Source: Gimesia fumaroli (GTDB taxonomy: Bacteria; Planctomycetota; Planctomycetia; Planctomycetales; Planctomycetaceae). From it: a stretch of 64,000 nucleotides of DNA. Location: positions 558,001 through 622,000 of the forward strand of contig NZ_CP037452.1 in the NCBI RefSeq assembly GCF_007754425.1, in the 5' to 3' direction. Positions 34,549-43,511 of the stretch are shown here, piece by piece. The notes under the pieces are model-generated. The model was not told where the DNA came from. It saw nothing but the letters and a program-made list of their open reading frames with translations, and made no database searches. A program made the position numbers and the translations under genes. Position 1 is the first letter of the stretch; each line of letters begins with the position of its first letter.

Positions 34549-36843
34549 ATGTTGATTTCGATCAGTGATACGCCCACCAACGAACGGGGACCACGGCACA
34601 TGCGGTCGATTCTGGCCGCCATTCATCATGCCACGTCACGAAAGCAGTCTGTTTCTTTCATCATTGGACAACACGCCAGACAAGTCGGCTTATTTTGTCG
34701 ATTTCCGGGGCTTTTACACCGGCTCATTCAAAGTCAGTTTCACGCCAAGTATCCGGATTGTTCCATTGAAGTGCTGAATGACAATACTCTGGATTGTCCC
34801 GCTGGATTTCAGACCTGGGTCATGTCACTCCATTTGCGTCCTGATCTCTTTCCGATCTTACGTTACCAGCAGTTTGAAGATGGGATTCACAACGAAGTGG
34901 ATGACCCCATCGGTGGGATCTTACAGGCCGTGTCAGCGGGGGACTCTGAGATCCAGGCAAGAATCGAAATCGAAGTGATTCCTGCCCCTTCTCGACGGTG
35001 CAGACAGGCGCAGTCCGTCCTGGAACGTTTAGCAACTCCCTTTTTTCGAAGCCATCGTTCGCTGGCCCGTCAATATGCTTTCTATGCCAGTAGCCCCCAA
35101 CGCTGGCAGCGAGTTTGTGCAGCGATTCTTGTTCGCTTGTTGGTGCGAACTGAAGAATCACGGTTCAGTTTTGATGACGAACTGAGCAAAACTTCGTCCC
35201 GGATGCACGATAGCGAGAAAGATTTGCAGGCTGCGTCCGTCAAGCTGGGTCAGCATCTGTTTGAAGTCCGATTGAAACTGATTGCTCAGGCACCACAGGA
35301 CCAGCAGCAGGCTGCACTCTATAAACTGCACGAACTGGCGGCTGTGTTGAACAAGTTTACGGAACCCCGTTTCGGTGCGTTTCAGCCTGCGAAAATCAGA
35401 CCGTCCGAAACGGATTTCAAGCGACCGGGGTTTCTGCTGTCTGATGAAGAACTGGCAACCATGTGGCATCTGCCCACCAGTTCGGTACGTGATGTTTCTC
35501 GCATGGCGACCCATTCACGGCGGCTGGAACCGCCTGTGGAATTACCCCTCAAGGAAAGGGAATCTTTGAGTTCCAGGGTTTGCGAACTGGGGAAAGTGGC
35601 CTTTCAGGATCAGAATGAACGATTCGGAATTCGTGCAGAAGATCGGTTTCGTCACATTTTTATCGTCGGAAAAACAGGCAATGGGAAATCCACCGTTCTG
35701 CAAAATGCCATTCTTTCCGACATGAATTCAGGAGAGGGATTGGCTGTCGTAGATCCACACGGGGATCTGGCCGAAGCAGTCCTGGCAGCCGTGCCGAGCC
35801 AGAGGACCAACGATGTCATCCTGATCGATCCGAGTGATCTGGCGTTTCCCGTCAGTATCAATCCGCTGGATGTCCCCCCGTTTATGGTGGATGTTGCCTG
35901 TGATGGAGTGGTCAGCACGTTTCGGAAAGTCTTCGGAACGGGGACCCATACGCCCCGTCTGGAGGATATTCTGTGGAACACGGTTCTGGCTTTGATGCTG
36001 GCAGGGGACTGTACGATTCTCGATATGCTGCGAATGTTTGCCGTTGATGATACGTTTCGCCGGGACATTCTTGTCAGGGTGGCAGACCCAGTGGTCCGCA
36101 ACTGGTGGATGACCACATTTCCCAAGTTGCGTTCTCTGAGAGGGGAAGACCCGTTCGCTTCGGTCGAGAACAAGCTAAGGCAATTACTGACGAATTCCGT
36201 AATCCGTAATATGGTTTCGCAGCCGAACAGCAGAATTGATTTTCGGAAGGCGATGGATGAAGGAAAGATCATCATTATCAATCTTTCCAAGGGCAAACTG
36301 GGGGAGCGAACCTCTTCGTTCCTCGGTTCGTTGTTCGTCACCCAACTGCAACTGGCGACCATGACGCGTGCGGCGATACCGGAACAGGATCGTAGACCGT
36401 TTTATCTGTATTGTGACGAATTTCAGAATGTGGCGACTTCCAGTTTTTCTACATTTCTCTCTGAGGCCCGCAAGTACAAAATGGGTCTCTGTCTAGCAAC
36501 ACAGTTCTTGGATCAGGTGGATCAACAGACTCTGCAGGCAGTGTTTGGGAATGTAGGCAGTCTGCTGGTGTTCGCCGTCGGTCCTCATGATGCGGACATC
36601 CTGGCAGAACAACTAACTGGCCCTGTCAACGCAGCCGACCTGATCGCCCTGCCCAAATACCGGGCCTGTATTCGCTTGATGGTCGATGGTATGAGTCGGC
36701 CTGCATTCACAATGGAAACGATCAAGCCTGAATCGACCTCCATTGATCGTTCCGAATTCGTTCGTGAACAATCCCGCAGACGGTATGCACAACTGGTGGA
36801 GATCATCCAGGACCAGATTGCACGATCTTTCACTTCGGTTTGA
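34549..36843 (+). CDS. TraG/VirD4-like conjugative coupling ATPase
   Basis: The protein has 764 residues. Residues about 1-330 are a variable N-terminal region without predicted membrane helices. Walker A FIVGKTGNGKSTVLQN lies near residue 371-386, then VVDPHGDLAEAVL and LIDPSDLAFPVSINPLDV, which are typical of the DUF87/TraD/VirD4 family. The Walker B strand is FYLYCDEFQNVATSSFSTFLSEARKY near residue 617-640, followed by the sensor LATQFLDQVD. Such ATPases couple the relaxosome to a type IV channel or pump DNA. Lack of a membrane anchor is common in the soluble branch of the family. Some 270 bases without a convincing gene separate it from the upstream replication-relaxation gene. Confidence 0.8.
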   Translation: MLISISDTPTNERGPRHMRSILAAIHHATSRKQSVSFIIGQHARQVGLFCRFPGLLHRLIQSQFHAKYPDCSIEVLNDNTLDCPAGFQTWVMSLHLRPDLFPILRYQQFEDGIHNEVDDPIGGILQAVSAGDSEIQARIEIEVIPAPSRRCRQAQSVLERLATPFFRSHRSLARQYAFYASSPQRWQRVCAAILVRLLVRTEESRFSFDDELSKTSSRMHDSEKDLQAASVKLGQHLFEVRLKLIAQAPQDQQQAALYKLHELAAVLNKFTEPRFGAFQPAKIRPSETDFKRPGFLLSDEELATMWHLPTSSVRDVSRMATHSRRLEPPVELPLKERESLSSRVCELGKVAFQDQNERFGIRAEDRFRHIFIVGKTGNGKSTVLQNAILSDMNSGEGLAVVDPHGDLAEAVLAAVPSQRTNDVILIDPSDLAFPVSINPLDVPPFMVDVACDGVVSTFRKVFGTGTHTPRLEDILWNTVLALMLAGDCTILDMLRMFAVDDTFRRDILVRVADPVVRNWWMTTFPKLRSLRGEDPFASVENKLRQLLTNSVIRNMVSQPNSRIDFRKAMDEGKIIIINLSKGKLGERTSSFLGSLFVTQLQLATMTRAAIPEQDRRPFYLYCDEFQNVATSSFSTFLSEARKYKMGLCLATQFLDQVDQQTLQAVFGNVGSLLVFAVGPHDADILAEQLTGPVNAADLIALPKYRACIRLMVDGMSRPAFTMETIKPESTSIDRSEFVREQSRRRYAQLVEIIQDQIARSFTSV

Positions 36844-36877
36844 CGGATTTTCATTTTGATGGCAGTCTGCAACGCTG

Positions 36878-37090
36878 ATGGCAGCCTCTTTGACCAACGC
36901 CGAAATCGAAGCCCGAAATCAATTGATTCTCGATTTCCTCACCGCCGCTAGGGGAGAAGAGGTTTATTATCTGGACCTTGCCTACTTCTTGAATATGGAA
37001 CCGTATGACACGAACTGCTGGATGCGGAAATATGGCCAGGGACGCTGGAAGAATGGCAAAAATGGACTTTGGTGGCGGCTGATTTCGTAG
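36878..37090 (+). CDS. Small hypothetical protein downstream of the coupling ATPase
   Basis: This 70-residue protein has a helical N-terminus (TNAEIEARNQLILDFLTAA) and a Trp/Gly/Lys-rich end (WMRKYGQGRWKNGKNGLWW) that could bind nucleic acid. It follows the TraG-like gene by 34 bases on the same strand, so cotranscription is likely. Family unknown. Confidence 0.5.
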   Translation: MAASLTNAEIEARNQLILDFLTAARGEEVYYLDLAYFLNMEPYDTNCWMRKYGQGRWKNGKNGLWWRLIS

Positions 37091-37145
37091 CCCTTTCGCG
37101 GTAGATTTCCGAAAGGTGAATCTAATATGAAAACGCTTTTTCTGG

Positions 37146-37175
37146 ATGACAGGACGCCGTATCTACTGTTATACT
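37146..37175 (+). promoter_or_regulatory. Promoter of the toxin-antitoxin pair (leaderless)
   Basis: ATGACA at 37146-37151 and TATACT at 37170-37175, 18 bases apart, resemble a -35 and -10. The -10 ends six bases ahead of the ATG at 37182, so the transcript would start at or next to the start codon. Confidence 0.45.
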
Positions 37176-37181
37176 GATGCT

Positions 37182-37430
37182 ATGTTAAAACCACGACTCA
37201 CCGAAGAACAGCGGAATGCCCTCGACGAACACCACGGACTGGTGGAAGTGGACGAGGAAGGGCGAAAGTACATCCTCATGTCGATTGAGATCTATCGTGA
37301 CATGTTGGGGGTCGGTACGGATGAGGAGTTGGCAGCTTCCCTCAAAGCATTAGAGGAAGGGCTGGCTGACGTCGATGCGGGGCGAACCCGTCCATTCCGA
37401 GATGTCCTGTCCGAACTCGACGAAGCATGA
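37182..37430 (+). CDS. Antitoxin-like protein of a RelE/ParE pair
   Basis: This protein has 82 residues from the ATG at 37182; an upstream in-frame ATG at 37146 overlaps the promoter and gives an unlikely start. A beta-hairpin-like LVEVDEEGRKYILMSIEIYRDM (about residues 18-40) and an acidic helical tail (LAASLKALEEGLADVDAGRTRPF) resemble antitoxins of the Phd/YefM and CopG-like groups that wrap a RelE/ParE toxin. The final ATGA overlaps the toxin start, the usual antitoxin-toxin coupling. The conserved GLADVDAGRTRPF end is characteristic of antitoxins paired with ParE-like toxins. Confidence 0.7.
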   Translation: MLKPRLTEEQRNALDEHHGLVEVDEEGRKYILMSIEIYRDMLGVGTDEELAASLKALEEGLADVDAGRTRPFRDVLSELDEA

Positions 37431-37744
37431 CATTTCGAGTGGAACTTTCACGCCGGGCGGAAGTGGATATTAAAAGTACCTACTCTTATATCCGCAAGCA
37501 TGGACCGGCAGATCCGAGTGCCTGGAAAGCCGGCCTTGAGCAAAAACTGACCGGTCTCGAAACCTTTCCAGAAGCCTGTGGACTGGCTCCCGAGAACGAA
37601 TTTGTCAAAGCAGAAATTCGTCAGACCTTTTATGGCCCGTTTCGGATTGTCTTTACCATTCGAGAGCAAATCGTGTTTGTGCTTACTGTTCGCCATGCAG
37701 CCCGGCTTGCTCTGCAACGTGAAGAATTAGATAAAATCCAGTAG
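37427..37744 (+). CDS. RelE/ParE-family toxin
   Basis: This 105-residue toxin starts FRVELSRRAEVDIKSTYSYIRKHGP, the typical opening of ParE/RelE proteins, continues with WKAGLEQKLTGLETFPEACGLAPE, and ends in strands FYGPFRIVFTIREQIVFVLTVRHAAR with the conserved Arg and His. RelE members cleave mRNA on the ribosome and ParE members poison gyrase; the sequence alone does not separate them. Its ATG overlaps the antitoxin stop by four bases. It probably stabilises the plasmid or element. Confidence 0.8.
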   Translation: MTFRVELSRRAEVDIKSTYSYIRKHGPADPSAWKAGLEQKLTGLETFPEACGLAPENEFVKAEIRQTFYGPFRIVFTIREQIVFVLTVRHAARLALQREELDKIQ

Positions 37745-37882
37745 TTTTCGCTTTGCTGCGAAAGTTCTTATCTCTGGTTTCGGCTGATTTCGTGATCGTT
37801 TCACAGTGTTTTGAGGAGTTTGAAGCGAAAATCCAAGTCCTCATTTTGGCAAAATCCCATAGCCATTGTTCCCGTAGCGTAG

Positions 37883-37888
37883 TATAAT
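37883..37888 (+). promoter_or_regulatory. -10 box of the VbhA-like gene
   Basis: A perfect TATAAT ends seven bases ahead of the ATG at 37895, again implying a leaderless or near-leaderless transcript. No convincing -35 was seen. Confidence 0.45.
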
Positions 37889-37894
37889 AGTGGT

Positions 37895-38104
37895 ATGAAT
37901 CACTTCGGAACAGGAAAGACATTACGGGAAGCCTCACCCCATTTACAGGATGCGGCAGAACGGCACGCACGCATTCTGGAAGTTGCGGAACGCGACAGCA
38001 TTATCGAAGGACTGCCTCCGTTTACGGATGAGATCCGTATCAGGCTCAGAGAACAGCTGGAAGCAATGGCTACTGCTGAGCCCGTTTCAAAGCCTGCTGA
38101 GTAA
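37895..38104 (+). CDS. VbhA-like small protein, possible Fic antitoxin
   Basis: This 69-residue helical protein contains VAERDSIIEGLPPFTDEI near residues 30-47. Fic antitoxins of the VbhA/FicA kind have a helix with Ser/Thr-x-x-x-Glu-Gly, followed by a short second helix; here the EG and the following LPPFTDE match well, though Asp stands where Ser/Thr is usual, with Ser one place later. The gene converges on the Fic gene and overlaps its 3' end by 35 bases (38070-38104). Antitoxins of this family normally lie upstream and on the same strand, so the arrangement is odd. The call is an inference from motif and neighbourhood. Confidence 0.5.
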   Translation: MNHFGTGKTLREASPHLQDAAERHARILEVAERDSIIEGLPPFTDEIRIRLREQLEAMATAEPVSKPAE

Positions 38105-38711
38105 TCTGTATCATCGGCTGATAGTCTTTTCGAGCCAGTGCCGCTTTGGCGGCTTCAATATACTGTTGCGTGCCCGTTGCTGACAGATCATATTTCAGCA
38201 GGGGTCTGCCCGCTTGGATCGAAAGCAGATTCGTCATCAGCTTGATCGTTCTGGCGTTTCCTTCCCGGAAGGGATGAATGGCCAGGAACTCCCCCTGAAT
38301 TTCCCCCACAGCTTCGCAAAATGCCTCATCGCTGACCAGCTTAGCTGGCGGGTATTTCTGTAACACTTCCTGCTCAAACGTCTGCATGGACTCGTCGAGA
38401 TAATGCGGGGGAGGCCAGATGGCTCCCGGTTTGCTGATCAGCACGGTACGCCAGCGACCCGCCCATTCGTAAATGTCTCCAAAGATGCGGGAATGGATAT
38501 GGCGAAGTAGTTCCGCAGTCATCGGCGTGTCGGTTCTGACTTCTGCCAGTAACGATTCATACGCCCTGGTGAGTCCCTCTTCCTCCGCGATTTGCAGTGT
38601 CTCAAGGTCTCGGATTCCCCGTTTGTTGACGAGCACCTTCTCCGCTTCATCGACATACTCGGCTTCGATATTGCCCGACACATCATATTTATCGTGCTGA
38701 TTTTTTCCCAT
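38070..38711 (-). CDS. Fic-family AMP-transferase
   Basis: This protein has 213 residues from the ATG at 38711. A longer frame to 39074 exists but adds a non-conserved segment overlapping the divergent gene. It is a Fic domain of the FicT type: RIFGDIYEWAGRWRTV (about 75-90), a beta-hairpin flap, and the active motif HPFREGNARTIK at 146-157. His146, Phe148, Glu150, Gly151, Asn152 and Arg154 are kept; Ala153 replaces the usual Gly and Lys157 the usual last Arg. Fic enzymes attach AMP (or other phosphate groups) to a target protein such as gyrase. There is no internal inhibitory helix, so a separate antitoxin is expected; the convergent gene at 37895 is the candidate. Confidence 0.8.
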   Translation of the reverse strand: MGKNQHDKYDVSGNIEAEYVDEAEKVLVNKRGIRDLETLQIAEEEGLTRAYESLLAEVRTDTPMTAELLRHIHSRIFGDIYEWAGRWRTVLISKPGAIWPPPHYLDESMQTFEQEVLQKYPPAKLVSDEAFCEAVGEIQGEFLAIHPFREGNARTIKLMTNLLSIQAGRPLLKYDLSATGTQQYIEAAKAALARKDYQPMIQITQQALKRAQQ

Positions 38712-38797
38712 ACCCGTACTGTAGCGAGAGCATTTCCCAATTACCAGATCGATCATGTACTTGATGCGGCAATGATACTCTGGCACTCTGCCCATCA

Positions 38798-41700
38798 ATG
38801 TCAAAAAACAACCACCAAGCCAACACGAGAGAATCCCTTTCCGAATTGCAGGAAGCTGTTGAATTGCTGGCTCAGGAAGTCCGTGTCCTCCGGGAAGTGA
38901 TTGATGAAATTCGGGAGGATTTTCGCTGGGCCGTTCAGAATGGATGTCTGACGGCAGGCGATGAAACTGTTCCTGAAAGTCATGCTGGGAATTTTTTGAA
39001 GTCTGCACGGTCACAAGCCGATTTCGGGGAAGACATGACAACCACAGAGGACGTTGATCAGCAATGTGACTCACCAGCGGAACATTCGACTGAAGAACCA
39101 GCCGGATCAGCCATTACCGGGGATTTGAATGAGCGGATTCAACAGCATGAGGAGTGGGAGAGAACGGTTCGTGATCCGGCAAAGGAAGCCAGCGAGGGGG
39201 TTCGCAAGCTTCAGACAAAAGATCAAGGGGCATCGGCAGAGTATGAGATTGCACTACTCCCTTCCGGCCGTTGGGCACTGCGTACGGATTTGAGATACCA
39301 TGTGGGAGATCTGAGGGGGAATACTACTCCGTGGGCGGAGTATGAATCCCGCGAAGAGTGTGTGGATCAGTTTGTCAGCAGGGCCAAACAGTTTTTTGAT
39401 CGCGAGATCGATGCAGGTGGCAATGAGCTGCAGCAGAAAGCCCGCACCGAAATGCTCCGGTATTTTGAGGGAAGTCTATTTGGGTTTGTCGAACCGGATG
39501 TGGTCAGACAGCATGATACGGCCGCCCAACAGCCAGAGGCGTCTACTCCGGATCCTGTCACGGTTCCGGACATGCCTGAGCAAGTCCCCCTGGAACAGGC
39601 AGCGGTGCCGATTCAAACAGAACCCACTTTGTCATCGAATGCGGACTCCGCTGATGTCTCGTTGCGTGATTCCCACGGCAAAGGTGTGGAATCACACACG
39701 GACAATCACCGGCCTTATACGCTCGATGACTTCAAAGTCTTCTTACAGCGCATCGATACCGCTGACATCAATGCGTCCGCACTTCAGGCCAACTTTGCTC
39801 GGCTGGTCTCCGGCAGAGAACAACTGCTGACTCAGCTGATTTCCGAAAAGAATGCGCAGGAATTGAAGAAATTGGCGTCTCGTTTTGGCTGCTTTGATGC
39901 TGGTCGGAACACCAAACAGCAAAATGCCGAAGCAATCATCCGCTCCATGATGCAGGCTTATACGCTCCAAAAGACTGTGATGTATCAACCTTTTTCAGGT
40001 GAGACCTATGAAACGGCCATTCAGAAGGCGGTTGAATCAATCGGTGAGGAAGAGATTCAGTCCTATCTCCAGGATCGAACGGCCAGGTCAGATAAAATCG
40101 AGAAGTCACTCACTCGACCGGAAACGCTGGAAGAATTCCGATACTTTGTGAATCATAAAGGCGAAACAGAACTCCGTCCCGAACAGAGAGTCGCTTTTGA
40201 CCGGCTGCAAGCAAAGCAGACACGCGCGGAGCGTGCCAATAGAAAAACAGCAACCGTGGAACAATTCTCGGGAGATGTCGCCGACCTGCAAATTACAATC
40301 AAGGAGGGATTTCACACCCGACAGAATATCCCACTCTGGATTTGTCAGTTGAGCGAGCGCGTGGATCGTGCCACATTCAGCGACTTGAAATTCAAGGCAC
40401 AACAACTGGGAGGCTGGTGGTCCAGTTTCAAAAAGGCTGATGCCGGTTTTCAGTTCAAGAATGAAGATTCCGCACAGAAATTCCAATCACTCTTGCAAGG
40501 CAATGCAGATCGAAGCGATGAACTGGCAGATCGCAAAACACGTAAGATTGAAACCGCCAGTGAACGACTTCTTCAACTGACCAGTGATCTGGAACAGTCT
40601 GCGAATGCAGCACTTCATCAGGATCGTCTTACCAATACCGTACGGCGTTCAGAAATGGCAGCCGGGATTCGTGGACGGGCTTATGCGGAACTTGCCTTTG
40701 CAGGAACGATGCGTCGCCTGGCGACCGGACTTGCGGCGGGAGAAACCCTGTATCTGGATGGCATTCGCACCAAGACTCAGCTGAGTACCCTGATCAATGT
40801 TCTCAGGCGTGCCAAACGCAAGCGAAATGAGTTACTCCTCAGGGAAAAGGGAGACCTCGGTGTCTGGGAACGTCACAATACCGTTGAAGAACTCGATCAG
40901 CGTCCACTGGAGGTGGAGGATGCTGACTTCGCTGAGTTCCCTTATCCGAATATTTACAAACGGAATCTGGAAGCAGTGATAACCAGTGCCGCTAACCGCA
41001 AAGGCCTCAAACAACGGGCGGAGAAACTGAAAAAACGAACTGCTGCAGCAGGAGAGTTCATCGCGTTTCAGAAAGAGTACGAAATCAATGAGTTCACTGA
41101 ATTCTGTAACCGCTGTAAAGGAGCCGGCATCGATGTCCAATGGCTTGAACGCTCACTGGACGACTTTAAACGGCTCCATGCCGCCAACATTCAGACCCTT
41201 CCCGAACTCCGCATGGCATTGCGGGAATTGATTCCTCATTTGCAAAAGAAACAGGCCGATGATCCGGTTCTCAAGGCAGAACAGGCACTGATCGGCAAAA
41301 AACTGGAAGGGTTCTTCCCGACTCCCCGGTCCGTGATTTCCAGAATGCTGGAACTGGCAGACATTCCGCCGGAGGCACGGATTCTCGAACCGTCTGCCGG
41401 GAAAGGGGATATTCTCGACATGCTGCGTGAACATTGTCCCGATGCAAGGCTGACCGCCATCGAACTCAACGGCACTCTGTTCGACGTGCTCGCAGCGAAA
41501 GGACACTCCGTTGAACGTGGCAACTTTCTGGAGCATCAAGGCGAATACGACCGGATCGTTATGAATCCCCCCTTCGAGAAGGGGGCCGACATGGAGCATG
41601 TACGTCATGCGTTTGATCTCCTGGCTCCGAATGGCAAGCTGGTCGCCATCATGAGCGAAGGCCCCTTCTTCCGGAATGATACGCAAGCGACAGAATTTCG

Positions 41701-41818
41701 GAACTGGCTGGATGAAGTCGGTGGGGACTCCGAACAACTTTCCGAAGACGCCTTCAATAGTTCCGAAGCCTTCCGTAAAACGGGAGTCCGTACACGCATC
41801 GTGACCATTGCCAGATAA
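38798..41818 (+). CDS. Giant coiled-coil protein with C-terminal DNA adenine methyltransferase domain
   Basis: This is a 1006-residue plasmid-type protein. Residues 1-45 are coiled coil (ELQEAVELLAQEVRVLREVI). A region at about 148-200 (LPSGRWALRTDLRYHVGDLRG) looks like a small beta domain, and residues 300-840 are mostly helical and charged. The last 150 residues form a Rossmann methyltransferase: SAM motif ILEPSAGKGDILDMLR near 863-879, acidic AIELNGTLFDVL, and catalytic NPPF near 923, the pattern of N6-adenine or N4-cytosine DNA methylases. It probably methylates DNA, perhaps to protect the incoming element from restriction. A fold resembling this occurs in large proteins of conjugative plasmids. 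No Shine-Dalgarno is visible ahead of the ATG. Confidence 0.7.
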   Translation: MSKNNHQANTRESLSELQEAVELLAQEVRVLREVIDEIREDFRWAVQNGCLTAGDETVPESHAGNFLKSARSQADFGEDMTTTEDVDQQCDSPAEHSTEEPAGSAITGDLNERIQQHEEWERTVRDPAKEASEGVRKLQTKDQGASAEYEIALLPSGRWALRTDLRYHVGDLRGNTTPWAEYESREECVDQFVSRAKQFFDREIDAGGNELQQKARTEMLRYFEGSLFGFVEPDVVRQHDTAAQQPEASTPDPVTVPDMPEQVPLEQAAVPIQTEPTLSSNADSADVSLRDSHGKGVESHTDNHRPYTLDDFKVFLQRIDTADINASALQANFARLVSGREQLLTQLISEKNAQELKKLASRFGCFDAGRNTKQQNAEAIIRSMMQAYTLQKTVMYQPFSGETYETAIQKAVESIGEEEIQSYLQDRTARSDKIEKSLTRPETLEEFRYFVNHKGETELRPEQRVAFDRLQAKQTRAERANRKTATVEQFSGDVADLQITIKEGFHTRQNIPLWICQLSERVDRATFSDLKFKAQQLGGWWSSFKKADAGFQFKNEDSAQKFQSLLQGNADRSDELADRKTRKIETASERLLQLTSDLEQSANAALHQDRLTNTVRRSEMAAGIRGRAYAELAFAGTMRRLATGLAAGETLYLDGIRTKTQLSTLINVLRRAKRKRNELLLREKGDLGVWERHNTVEELDQRPLEVEDADFAEFPYPNIYKRNLEAVITSAANRKGLKQRAEKLKKRTAAAGEFIAFQKEYEINEFTEFCNRCKGAGIDVQWLERSLDDFKRLHAANIQTLPELRMALRELIPHLQKKQADDPVLKAEQALIGKKLEGFFPTPRSVISRMLELADIPPEARILEPSAGKGDILDMLREHCPDARLTAIELNGTLFDVLAAKGHSVERGNFLEHQGEYDRIVMNPPFEKGADMEHVRHAFDLLAPNGKLVAIMSEGPFFRNDTQATEFRNWLDEVGGDSEQLSEDAFNSSEAFRKTGVRTRIVTIAR

Positions 41819-41938
41819 ACCATTGATTTGGTTGCGCTCTGAAATCTCTTCCTTCATTCTGCTCATTCCTGTCACGTAGGCAGGAATGCGTCTGGACGCA
41901 TTCTCAGGTCTTTGAAATGACAATGAAGGAGAGGAAAG

Positions 41939-42157
41939 ATGTTGGTGAATCGCGATGAGGGAACCTGTCAGGTCTGCGGCGGTACACTGGAAGTCATCGA
42001 CGCCGATGATGCCACCATGACCGTTTCCTGTACGGAATGTGGTGAGACCTATCGGGTTGAACCGGATGCATTCGGAGATGGCTGCATGGAATATTATGTC
42101 CCCTTTTATTCAAGAAAGTTGAATGGAGAGGATAAGATGAACCATGATGCACACTAA
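41939..42157 (+). CDS. Small zinc-ribbon protein
   Basis: This 72-residue protein has two Cys pairs, CQVCGG near residue 11 and CTECGE near residue 31, forming a zinc ribbon, followed by an acidic strand. A strong GGAGAGGAAAG lies directly ahead of the ATG. It overlaps the next gene by 14 bases and follows the giant methyltransferase gene, suggesting a plasmid-backbone accessory. Exact role unknown. Confidence 0.65.
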   Translation: MLVNRDEGTCQVCGGTLEVIDADDATMTVSCTECGETYRVEPDAFGDGCMEYYVPFYSRKLNGEDKMNHDAH

Positions 42158-42515
42158 TCGACGCTGGTTTGTTTCCGAAGTCGCATCGGCTGAGGAACTG
42201 GCTCACAAACTGTGCAAGACGACCTGGTGTTGCTGTAATGCCTTCCGGATTAAGGGACAGCCTGAATATGTCTGGCTAAATGATGCAACCAGCGAAGATG
42301 GTGCTCAGGAATATGCCGTCATCAAGCTGAATACTTCCACTGGAAAACCGCTGCAAATTGAAAGCATCACGTTTTCCTGGTGCGATTCAGAACGGGCGAT
42401 CCGTTACGTGAAAGACACCTTGGCAGGCAAAGACGACAACCACGATTTTGCCTGCGCAGTGGAACCGATTCTCCAGACACCCGAAGAGCATGGACGTTGT
42501 CAGTATTGTGCCTGA
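42144..42515 (+). CDS. Hypothetical protein of the plasmid backbone
   Basis: This 123-residue soluble protein of mixed alpha/beta composition contains AHKLCKTTWCCCNAFRIKG near residue 18, WLNDATSEDGAQEYAVI, and a C-terminal CQYCA, a possible metal-binding pair. The start lies inside the end of the zinc-ribbon gene, so the two are coupled. No family recognised; it may be a plasmid-specific protein of the kind found beside antirestriction and methylase genes. Confidence 0.55.
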   Translation: MMHTNRRWFVSEVASAEELAHKLCKTTWCCCNAFRIKGQPEYVWLNDATSEDGAQEYAVIKLNTSTGKPLQIESITFSWCDSERAIRYVKDTLAGKDDNHDFACAVEPILQTPEEHGRCQYCA

Positions 42516-42708
42516 ATGTTTCAGACACTCCCCGTGTGCCAAACACGGGGATTTTAGTCAATTCTTCAATCGATTGATCGTCAGGATCTGTATTTTAAAT
42601 ATTCTATGGCTCGCTGCTTTCTTTTCCGATTGGGCAACTATCAAGTATTGCTTGATAGTTCAAAATGAGGGCACGTGGAAAATTTCCTGGCTATTGGGTG
42701 TCCACAGG

Positions 42709-43443
42709 TTAACCGGTTTCGCCGACAGCCTCGACTGTCTGCTCGCAGTCGATCATCTCAGGACGTTTGGTCGCGAGCAAGTCGCTCACGCGATCATAAA
42801 AATTGCGAAGTGTGTCGCGCGATCCGATATAGAGGATACAGGAGAGCAGGAGCAGGCCGGCATCGCCCCAGCCAAACGGGGCGGTCCAGAAACCCAGATG
42901 GATGCGTCTGGCGATGAACACGAACACGACTGAAATCAAAGTGTTACTGTTGAACAAGTAGAATTTATAGTGGATCTCATTAAGAATCTTGTAGGCAGCA
43001 AAGTGTTCCTGAAGACGTGAAAAGTCCCATCTCGGTCGTGGCAGCCCCGTGTAATGGTGTATCCAATCGATGGTCGCCCAGCGCACGGTACTCACCGTCA
43101 GTCCGCAAGCGACTGATGCCAGTGTCACATACAGAAAGCCGCCCACCGTGGGACCAGCAGGATCAGCGGTGGTCAGCCATGAACGCAGCACCGGCGACAG
43201 ATACGATGCGCCCCACAAGGCCGTGAAGCCAGGCAACACAAATGCGATGAGAAGCCCGAAGTTGCTGGAAGAAATTTCTTTCAAGAGTACCGACACGATA
43301 CTTGGATCTTGCGTCATGCGCCAGTCCAGGACCATCAACTCCGCAGAATGTGGATGCCTGTAAAACATAGCGCCCAGATGATCGTCTGCTGTGTTTGTGA
43401 CGACTCCATTCTTTGCAGACTCATGTGATACTTTTAAAAGCAT
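42709..43443 (-). CDS. Multi-helix membrane protein
   Basis: This protein has 244 residues from the ATG at 43443; an internal ATG at 43317 (MTQDPSIVS) is more likely the true start because the first 43 residues look non-coding. Hydrophobic helices follow: about FGLLIAFVLPGFTALWGASYL, GGFLYVTLASVACGLTVSTV, TLISVVFVFIARRI and AGLLLLSCILYIGS. A soluble-looking loop carries HYTGLPRPRWDFSRLQEHF. It is a plausible inner-membrane protein of unknown function, running opposite to the backbone genes upstream. Confidence 0.55.
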   Translation of the reverse strand: MLLKVSHESAKNGVVTNTADDHLGAMFYRHPHSAELMVLDWRMTQDPSIVSVLLKEISSSNFGLLIAFVLPGFTALWGASYLSPVLRSWLTTADPAGPTVGGFLYVTLASVACGLTVSTVRWATIDWIHHYTGLPRPRWDFSRLQEHFAAYKILNEIHYKFYLFNSNTLISVVFVFIARRIHLGFWTAPFGWGDAGLLLLSCILYIGSRDTLRNFYDRVSDLLATKRPEMIDCEQTVEAVGETG

Positions 43444-43511
43444 CAACGAATTGTTATGTTTTTGGGAGCTGAAGGCTGAAAGTAGTGAGAATTGCTCTCA
43501 ATCAATACTCG

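Noticed and set aside
38712-39074. N-terminal extension of the Fic protein (121 extra residues)
   Set aside because: The added sequence is not Fic-like, overlaps the divergent methyltransferase gene for 277 bases, and a good start with family-like N-terminus exists at 38711.
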